From: Brachypodium distachyon
Lineage: Eukaryota > Streptophyta > Magnoliopsida > Poales > Poaceae
Assembly (NCBI RefSeq): GCF_000005505.3
Contig: NC_016134.3
Location: 46,280,650 to 46,344,649, forward strand
DNA length: 64,000 nucleotides
Reading direction: 5' to 3'
In this document: positions 56,700 to 64,000 of the stretch, piece after piece
Layout of the letters: every line of letters begins with the position of its first letter
Position numbering within the stretch: the stretch's first letter is position 1
The notes under the pieces: model-generated
Seen by the model: only the letters and a program-made list of their open reading frames with translations
Databases searched by the model: none
Told to the model about the DNA's origin: nothing
Position numbers and translations under genes: made by a program

Positions 56700-56935
56700 G
56701 ATGCCCATCTTCTCCGTGGTCGCTTTATCGTCCGAGCACGCGATGATGCAGGAACCGATGATGTCGTCGGTGCCGTGATGGAACAAGTAGGCGTCCATGT
56801 ACGCCACAGCCAACGACGTACAGGGCCTTGACAGGGGTCTCCCATGACACATTATAGTTAGTTCCGGCTGCTGCTAGTTAGATTTTCCGCTCATCTTCGT
56901 AATGACTGTATATGTAATATAAGCGCACCTTCTAG
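56700..56935 (-). pseudogene. WAK first-exon relic, middle part fused to 5' flank
   Basis: On the minus strand this matches WAK1 exon 1 around [17 protein letters not shown] and DDIIGSCI, with a 4-base-type insertion in the YAW region and premature breaks. It then jumps straight to DNA matching the WAK1 5' flank (CTAGTTAGATTTTCCGCTCA), so the signal peptide and first cysteines are deleted. Together with 54360-54794 it is one broken first exon. Confidence 0.8.
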
Positions 56936-57341
56936 TTCTTTAGGTATCAACCCACTAATTCTCGATCAGTCGTCGGCCTGGCCGGTACGGTTGGTTGCTA
57001 TGAAGTGCAGCTGAGTGCCTGAGGCGTCCGACTCGTCCCTGACGAGTCTCGGTAAATCAAATGCCTGGGGGGTGAATAACAAACTTACTGGAACAAAATA
57101 GCTTACTACCGTCAGGTACCTCGAGGGTGTATGAATCAAAGATAAACATAGGGTACCACTAAACAGCTAAAATAATTTACATATGTACCGTCACAAAGTT
57201 TACAAATGTATCGTAGGAATACATAAGAAGTACAACTACATGAGATACGTACTCATTTAACTTGCGCAATATATATAACACCAAAACTAACATGTATGCA
57301 CCGATCATAGCAAGTAATCGATCCTGTTGTTGCATATATGG
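56936..57341. other. WAK3 3' flank, duplicate of 44.6-45.0 kb
   Basis: Matches the spacer between the WAK2 kinase and WAK1 exon 1, including TTCTCGATCAGTCG and TGCCTGAG..GTCC words and the AT-rich run before the kinase stop. It confirms that kinase 3' end, spacer and next first exon were copied as one block. Confidence 0.55.
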
Positions 57342-60300
57342 TCAGCGGGGCAGGCTGGCGAATTCTTGCTCCAAACTGTAAATTCCAGAGATGCATGAAG
57401 ATGGTACGTCGACGGTACCGGCAGAGTTGGTACGTGCATCAGAGCTATTGATATCTGAGCACGGAAAAGGCTCAATCGCTCCACCCTTCTTTCGGGCAAG
57501 TTGGTTCCTCTTTAGCCTAGTAGTTCTAAGGTTTTGCAACCTCATTTCTACTTCTTTCATGGTAGGCCTTTCTCCTCCTTTGGTTTTCAAGCATCCTTCC
57601 GCCACTGAGGCAATATCATCAATTTCTTCCTGGTTTGCCTCTTCCACAACTTGCAAATCCATTATTTCCATAAGAACTCCCTGCACAAGACTCTCCACAA
57701 AGTAATGAGACAAGCTCTGTTTTGCACCTACATTATTAATAAAAATTGGCTTCTTTCTTGTCAGGAGCTCCACGAGTATTACCCCAAAACTATAAACGTC
57801 ACTCTTCTCCGTTAGTTGGCCAGTGTGGTAGTACTCGGGATCTAAGTAACCAAATGTGCCTTGAACAATTGTCACCACATGAGTCTCATCAAGTGACAGA
57901 GATCTCGAAGCTCCAAAGTCAGAAACCTTCGTAGTGAAATTTCCATCTAGGAGCACATTGGAAGACTTGACATCTCTATGGAAAATTGGTATCGCAGCAG
58001 CTGAGTGGAGATAAGCAAGAGCACCTGCAGCTTCTACTGCAATCCGGATGCGATCGTCCCATGAAAGCAAGCATTTGACACCGAGATCGTTGTGAAGAAG
58101 ATCGTACAATGTGCCATTTGAGATGAACTCATAAACTAGCAAGGGGACCTCAGCCTCGAGACAACAACCAAAAAGCTTCACCACATTGCGATGGATGATT
58201 TGCGAGAGAATGGCAACCTCGTTGATGAATTGGTCTATCTCAACTTGCTCCACCATTTTGGACTTCTTGATGGCCACTACACGTTGATCAGATAGAATCC
58301 CCTTGTAGACCGTGCCATGCCCTCCACGACCAAGAACACGAGTGGCATCGAAGTTGTCGGTTGCCTTGTCTAATTCGTCCAAAGAGAAAATCTTTGTTTT
58401 ATCCGTGGCGCCTTCGTCCAAGATTAGTTGTTCCAAAAGTAGTCCTTGATTCTTCTTAAAGTGTGCCCTTCGAACTCTCTTTTGTATGCTTGTCTTCCAC
58501 CTGTTGACGAGTGCATTTGTACCTAGTGCAAGTATTGTTGCAACAAGGCCACAACCAATTCCAATTGCAATACCTATGCATTCAAGTGAAGCCGTAGTTA
58601 CGAAAGGATTATGCAATTTTATAAATTGTAATAACTTTAGTAAGATATGACTTACCTACAATAAGGTTGCGTCTCTTAGCTGACATCACACATTTCCCTT
58701 TTGTTGGATCAAACTCTTTTCCGTGAGCGCAACCTTTACAACTATACCATCCAGGATGGTTTTCGCATGTGCCTTTGCAAATATTTGGAATTGCACACTC
58801 ATCAACATCTGTAAATTAATATGGAAGTGAGGATGATATACGATCAATGGCGGATATACTCGTATGATTTTTGCTGGGGTGGCGTAACTTTTCCGCACGG
58901 CCGCAAATACAATTGACTAACTTGATTGGTAAATTGAGAACCACGTGAAAACTACAGAATTGCAAAACTGAAAAGGGGTGGGTAGCTCTCAAGGGGTGAC
59001 CTCTGCGTCAGTGCCGTTCCGACTCCACGACCTGGGAACGTGAAGAATCGATTGTGAGACAAGTTCACCTTGTGATGCTGCTACTGGACCGTGTATCTTG
59101 TTTGGGCTGGCCCTTAGTAGTTTTTCTTTCTTTTCTTGATATTCTATGATATTATATACTGTTTGAGCTGAATTGGTGGGCCTCCTTCCACCCTGTTGGA
59201 TTCGCCCCCTGTATGTCGATCCATGAAGCCTTGCTCTCTCTTTCATTTAATATTTGTTATATCATTAAAAATTTCTATATGACAAATTTGTCTATACAGG
59301 ACGACATTATTGTTATTTAACCGACAATCTCCATCTCTTATGCATGTTATCTTCTAATGTACTTGTGGGTTTTGTTTCTGGGCATTACTCCAGCGGAAAG
59401 TAGACATGCCTATGATTATGGCCACATGTACTCAAGTGGAGTGAGCTCTCAAGGAGATTTTTATCCACAATGGGTGGCAGCATAATCTTCGGCTAAAAGC
59501 TCCTTAGTGCTTTTCTTGTTCGTTGTATTAAGATTTTTACTTTTTCTTATCGTTCGGTTTTGTTGGGCCGTGTGCATCTTGCTATGCAGAGGCCGGGTGC
59601 AAACTTGTTTGATGTATCTTCTTGATGCGATTTTTAAGTTCAATAAAATCTCCTTTTATCTAAAAAAAACATAAACTTTTAAATTTGCCAATAACTATCT
59701 TAGAACTATTGGAGATGTCTTTCCTAGTAGTACATGTTATAATGACGTTGACAAACGTACATGCTTATTGCAAATGCAGAGTTAAACAAGATAAATATGA
59801 GTTCAAATTTTATTTCAGTTGCACCACGATCGACACAATTACCAACATACCACCGAATAACACGCTGATTTCCTCTGTATATACCGCTAATTGTGGTTCT
59901 ACCGCAGTAACTGCAAGGCACAACAAGTATGTATATGTATGTACTGTTTTTTCCCCCAAGCCCCCGCGTCGCCTAACCTAGGGCGGCGCCCCCAAGCCGC
60001 CGGCTCCTCCCCTCCCCTCTTGCTATGCAGAGGCCGTGTGCAAACTTGTTTGATGTATCTTCTTGATGCGATTTTTAAGTTCAATAAAATCTCCTTTTAT
60101 CTAAAAAAAACATAACAATTAAATTTGCCAATAACTATCTTACAACTATTGGAGATGTCTTTACTAGTAGTACATGTTATAATGACGTTGACAAACATAC
60201 ATGCTTATTGCAAATGCAGAGTTAAACAAGATAGATATGAGTTCAAATTTTATTTCAGTTGCACCACGATCGACACAATCACCGACCTACCGCTGAATAA

Positions 60301-60929
60301 CACACTGATTTCCTCTGTACCGCTAATTGTGGTTCTACCGCGGCAATTTTTAACTGCAAGGCACAACAAGTATATGTATGTACTGTACGTACCTGTGCAT
60401 CCATTTGGTGTGTATGGATTTCCTACATAGCCTTGAGAACACTTGCAACGGTAGCCAAGCTGCATCGTGTCATTCACACGGATGACATTTAGGCAGTCAC
60501 TGTTGTTGCTGCGGCAGGCATAGCTGTGACTTAACTGTTTTGCCATCGGACAGGTCATGTTTTCGACAGCCCACAACATCTTCATATCATCTTCTTTGGT
60601 TACATCGAATAGATCTAACAGTGGACGGTCAGATTCTTTCATCGTTGTCCCATTTTTTCGTATGGCAACTGTCTCTTCTTCTTCTTCGTAGTCATAGGAG
60701 GTCAAGCTGTCTATGAACTTTGACTTTCTAACATTTAGATAGCCCTCGTTCACAAAGATATTCGCCACAAGATATCGTACTCTGCGATCGAGAAATGTGA
60801 CGTTTCTTGTACAGTTAAGTCGGAACTTTTCAAGAGCGTAGCAACCTTTTTCAATACCGAAAGGAAAGGGAATGCTCGTGTTCCCACATGATATCTTGCA
60901 ATTTTTCCCTTTGGGATTGGGCTGGTAAA
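57342..60929 (-). CDS. WAK3: wall-associated receptor kinase-like, 5' part not in window
   Basis: Minus-strand exons seen: 60929-60393, 58808-58656, 58573-57342, GT-AG, phase 1. They equal exons 2 to 4 of WAK1 and WAK2. The first seen exon is a GUB_WAK module ([16 protein letters not shown]) with EGF-like end ([20 protein letters not shown]). The next is EGF-Ca ([15 protein letters not shown]), then TM and a complete RD kinase ([20 protein letters not shown]). The kinase exon is nearly identical to WAK2, including the flanking intron. No in-frame ATG with a signal peptide precedes 60929: the ATG leader just upstream (MHSPNLFLMWLSIYLE) is in the wrong frame. A first exon may lie beyond 64000, or the gene may be truncated. 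A 370-bp duplication sits in the intron after the first seen exon. Confidence 0.8.
59578..60386. repeat. 370-bp direct duplication in a WAK3 intron, carrying a LINE-like tail
   Basis: Copy 1 (59578-59947) and copy 2 (60019-60386) share CTTGCTATGCAGAGGCCG, a tail AAGTTCAATAAAATCTCC followed by A residues, then TTGCCAATAACTATCTTA and the run up to GTATGTACTGT next to the splice donor. The AATAAA plus A-run is like a plus-strand LINE 3' end. About 71 bases of C-rich filler (CCCCCAAGCCCCCGCGTCGC) separate the copies. Confidence 0.88.
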
Positions 60930-61929
60930 CTGCTCCAAGTAGATTGACAACCACATAAGAAATAAGTTAGGAGAATGCATACTTTAAAATGGGAATTGCT
61001 ATATATATATATATAGAAACAGTCAGAGAAAAATTATATAGAAATGGATACGGTACACAATTAATGTGTGTGTATGTTTTTCATCACTGGTGTAATGTTT
61101 GCTATAGAACTATAAAGAAATAATGTGCTGTAAATTTTAATGGAGTACCCGTGATAGTAACGGCGCGGTTACATGAAACAACTGATTAATTCAAAATGTT
61201 TCACTAGTTTAGGAGAGGAAGATAACTTGAATCAGAACCAAGCTTGCTTGAGGTAGTTAGTCGGTGTTTGTGTCTCACCAGGCGGATTATGCGTTAACTG
61301 GTACTTCCTCCGTTCTATAAAGATTGGCACGGTTTTGAACTAGCTCTAGTGCAAAGTCGTGCCAATCTTTATGGAGCGGAGGGAGTACGTCAATAGTGAG
61401 ATGTCAGTGATGACTCAGAATCTGATCTTCTACTCCGTATGTATAGTACGGGTCCATATAAGGGTGTTGCTAGGGATAAAAATCTGCCCCACAAAGGGGG
61501 GACGGCAAAGTCTAAAGCCAAGACGTCCGAAGAAATGCAGTACAAGAATAAAAGGAAAAGTCAATAAAAGAAAAGACAAAGCCCAAAAGGCATTCTAGCC
61601 CATTAGTGGGAAGAAGACACATCGTCCTTCCACCAAAACTAAAATGCCTCCAATTTACCTTTCCTAGCCTCCATGACAAAATTAATTGGGACATGTGTAC
61701 ATGATCTTGTTCCTACAAACACCCCTAGGGTCATTTTGTAATCCATAACTCAGATTAGCAAAGAGCACACACTTAAACCAAAGCTTCTTGAGGAAACTTT
61801 TGCTAGAGAGTGTAAGACTGAAAATGGACCCTTTTATTTTTCTCAAGTTAGAAACTCATTTATTTTTTTACCAAAGTAAAGGAACTCATTTTGATTAGCA
61901 AGGAGGAGAAATAAATACCTCCATTCAAA
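60930..61929. other. WAK3 upstream DNA, no first exon found
   Basis: Close to exon 2 the DNA (AAAATGGGAATTGCTATATA) matches the same place in WAK2, where a TATATATA run also stands before the exon. Further out there is a Stowaway at 61302 and A-rich purine DNA at 61540-61600. No signal peptide or GUB_WAK start is encoded. Confidence 0.5.
61302..61387. repeat. Short Stowaway hairpin, 86 bp
   Basis: Left end TACTTCCTCCGTTCTATAAA and right end TTTATGGAGCGGAGGGAGTA, with the inner arms AGATTGGCACG / CGTGCCAATCT, form a near-complete hairpin with a short loop. TA lies at both edges. Confidence 0.88.
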
Positions 61930-62680
61930 GACGTTGGCTCAAGTCCAAATCAATCCAAATGATTCTCCATTTTGGAAGGACGTGCGCTACGAGGGCTAAT
62001 TAAGCAGGATCTTCTTGGGGAGAGGAGTGTTTGAGTTGCATAGTGGCGCATAAACACAATTTTGGGAGGATACATGGCTAGGAGATAGGCATCTCAACAA
62101 ACAATATCGCGGGGTTGGATGCGGCTCCCATAGCCCGCATTATCACCGGCCTTACGTCACCTGAGCTCATTCTGATAATGGGTAATTTTACTATATTGTG
62201 CATACGAGGCATTCCATTGTGGCGAAAATTTTCAGAATGGTACCCCAAACATTACTTCTTGCTGTTGGGTTTGCCCAAAGATCAATCACATGAAGACGCA
62301 CAAGAACCCGACAATCACCGGATTATGGCCAAAGGCACCTGTGGATCGACTTATCTCTATTAAGATGGATGACGAATAAGATGGATTTTGGTGGAAGCTA
62401 ACGTCTTTTGCTACTTACTCGGTACTAAAGTACCCCCATCACATATTAAGTGACTCAAATTTAACCAAATATGGATGTATCTATGCCCAAAAAGCGTCTA
62501 GAGACATGTAATATTTCGTCAATTAATATGGTACGGAGGGAGTATGTTGATTATTGGGTCAACACGTGGGGGGGGGTGGTGGTGGTGCCCATCAAGAAAA
62601 TAATTTGGAAACTCAAAGTCCCTCTCAAAATTAAGATAGTAGCTTTGCAGACGGGCTTGTTTGGCTTGGCGGTTTTGCTT
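61930..62680 (+). mobile_element. Degenerate LINE ORF2 fragment, interrupted by a Stowaway
   Basis: Across broken frames the plus strand reads NDSPFWKD, FWEDTWLGDRHLNKQY and FWWKLTS, then after the MITE at 62431-62544 VDYWVNTWG and KKIIWKLKVPLKIKI. This is the order around the zf-RVT domain of grass LINEs. Stops and frameshifts show it is dead; limits are approximate. Confidence 0.7.
62431..62544. repeat. Stowaway MITE nested in the LINE remnant
   Basis: Left end TACCCCCATCACATATTAAG, right end TTAATATGGTACGGAGGGAGTA, TA on both edges, 114 bp. The LINE reading resumes on the other side. Confidence 0.82.
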
Positions 62681-62689
62681 GATTTCTCA

Positions 62690-62982
62690 AAGGTGGGGCC
62701 CACCTATCGGATGCCACGTCGGCCCCAACCTAACCCGACCCGTTAGCCTGTGATTAAACCCTTCATCCTCCTTCTCACTCCCGCAAGTTTTCAGGGCCGA
62801 CGTGGCGTCTGACAGGTGGGCCCCACCTGTAAGGATTCAAGTAAAACCACATGCATACACAACCGGTTTCGGGTTGGCCGAGACAACTTGACTCAAAAAG
62901 TGTGGTTATGTGGACGGATTTTCGTTAACTGTGGTTTAGCGACACGACTGCCCAAAAAAGTGTGGTTTTGTGAAATTTACTC
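62690..62982. repeat. Partial inverted-repeat element, MULE-like end
   Basis: The right end GGTTTTGTGAAATTTACTC is the same type as the element at 51591. Inside, GGTGGGGCCCACCTATC pairs with GACAGGTGGGCCCCACC, and GCCACGTCGGCC with GGCCGACGTGGC. The outer left end is missing where it meets the LINE remnant. Confidence 0.6.
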
Positions 62983-62997
62983 TTTTATTTTATTCAA

Positions 62998-63456
62998 GAG
63001 TAAACTTCAGAAAACCACAAATTTTGGGGCAAGAAGTGGTCGAGAGCGGATGAGGGGGAGGCCGTCAGGGAGGAGAGCGCATGGCGATGGAGGGCGGCGA
63101 CGTGATGACTCGCGGCGGTCAGGGAACGGATGGCGGAGGAGGTGGACGGCTTAGGCGCCGGTGGGGTTACGATGGCGATCTGCATGGAGGAGCGAGCCGA
63201 TCAAGGGGCTGAGCCGCTCAGGGTGGAGGGAAGCTTGTAGAGCCCGGCTTAACGGGCTATCGTTTCGGGTTTGTCCGACGTGTCACCTGACAGGTGGGCG
63301 CGGTATGTAAGAAAAACTATCAAATTGCCTAAACTCGTTATCTTGTGCTTGTTGTTACAATGTGACTGAAAAACTGTGGTTTTCGTGACAAATCAGCAAA
63401 AGTGGGGGCTGCATAAGAAGATTGCCCTGAAATGTGAGGTTTTGTGAAATTTACTC
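62998..63456. repeat. Inverted-repeat MITE, MULE-like, 459 bp
   Basis: Left end GAGTAAACTTCAGAAAACCACA, right end GAGGTTTTGTGAAATTTACTC. The right arm also has CAGCAAAAGTGGGGGCT, shared with the element at 51591-52235. The GC-rich centre (about 63040-63240) has no transposase and could be captured DNA. Confidence 0.65.
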
Positions 63457-64000
63457 TTTTAAAAACTTAATGTTGTGATGATTGTCGCGTCCATCAATCG
63501 ATGTAGAGCCGAGAAAGATGACGTGGCATCTTAGTGGTGGCCCGGGTTGTCGAAAACTCTATCAAGCAGCTAATTATCGAGATTAGGGTTTTCTGAGACC
63601 AGTTGCCCAAAAAAATGTGCTTTTGTGAGACAGCTGCCACAAAAATTGTGGTTCCATAAAATTTACTCCAAAATGAATGACAAGAGAGCCTAGTCTCTGA
63701 AACAGAGCAAGGGAAACAGACAGAGAAAAGAATGTGCGACGAAGTGCAGGTCCAAAAACACTACCATTTCCGCAACATAGGAGCCTAGTTAATTTGCAAT
63801 TCGTTGAGATCCTACGTAAGCAATTGCCAATTTGTTTGATTGCTGGCATCACCATGATGTCGCAGTGACATCATCAAATGCAAATCCGTTTACCTATCCC
63901 TTCGGTCCTAACGATTAGCGTCACGGCGTCCATATCGGCACCGTTCTACCCGATTAGCCTCAAAAGTTTTTGTATCGGCACCATTTTAGATAGGTATGTT
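63457..64000. other. TE debris and unassigned DNA
   Basis: Another GTGGTTCCATAAAATTTACTC end at about 63650 points to one more member of the same MITE family, cut at the left. The rest to 64000 has a 90-codon minus-strand frame without a recognisable domain, and a short direct repeat TATCGGCACC at about 63932 and 63974. No gene is supported. Confidence 0.4.

Noticed and set aside
63583..63855. 90-codon minus-strand frame near the window end
   Set aside because: No domain or homology seen; it overlaps a worn MULE-like end.

Overview
The window is plant nuclear DNA, almost certainly from a grass and most like a Triticeae or other Pooideae genome. Evidence: many-exon genes with GT-AG (and two GC-AG) introns, GC-rich first exons of the grass type, numerous Stowaway MITEs with CTCCCTCCGT ends and TA target sites, non-LTR (LINE) retrotransposon remnants, long-inverted-repeat Mutator-like MITEs, and a tandem cluster of wall-associated kinase (WAK) genes. 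No bacterial, organellar, CRISPR, tRNA or rRNA feature was found. Species cannot be fixed from sequence alone.

Layout. 1-4.9 kb: intergenic DNA with a Stowaway MITE and small direct repeats. 4.94-5.36 kb (+): a single-exon 139-aa protein with an N-terminal MGNC acylation signal. 5.4-10.6 kb: TE remnants, two GC-rich blocks that look like promoter/5' UTR DNA, and a MITE. 10.67-20.06 kb (+): an 18-exon SAC phosphoinositide phosphatase gene (597 aa, RHD4/SAC7-like) with an antisense 5'-truncated LINE in intron 3, a perfect 82-bp hairpin MITE in intron 12 and a GC-AG intron 10. 22.12-23.93 kb (-): an intronless PLS-class PPR gene with E domains, head-to-head with a 10-exon chloroplast ACT-domain gene (ACR11) at 24.94-29.05 kb (+). 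31.09-33.24 kb (+): an intronless P-class PPR gene. 36.89-38.47 kb (-): a 4-exon alpha/beta-hydrolase gene, also with one GC-AG intron.

39.4-60.9 kb (-): three WAK receptor-kinase units in tandem, all on the minus strand. Unit 1 (39.4-43.4 kb) and unit 2 (45.0-53.2 kb) can be read as genes with two successive galacturonan-binding/EGF ectodomain exons, an EGF-Ca exon and a TM-kinase exon. Unit 3 (57.3-60.9 kb) has the last three exons; its first exon is not in the window. Unit 1 has glutamate in place of the beta-3 catalytic lysine. Between units 2 and 3 lie a broken first-exon relic, a frameshifted LRR receptor fragment on the opposite strand, and a (CATA)n(TA)n microsatellite. 61-64 kb: a degenerate LINE split by a Stowaway, and several inverted-repeat elements.

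The genes are unrelated housekeeping/organelle genes (membrane phosphoinositide turnover, organelle RNA processing, plastid nitrogen-linked ACT regulation) followed by a fast-evolving receptor cluster. I see no clear new biological system. The strongest candidates for unusual biology are the symmetric phase-1 ectodomain exon of the WAK genes and the predicted kinase-impaired WAK next to two intact copies. All exon boundaries were built by hand from reading frame, splice dinucleotides and family resemblance; no alignment or expression data were available.
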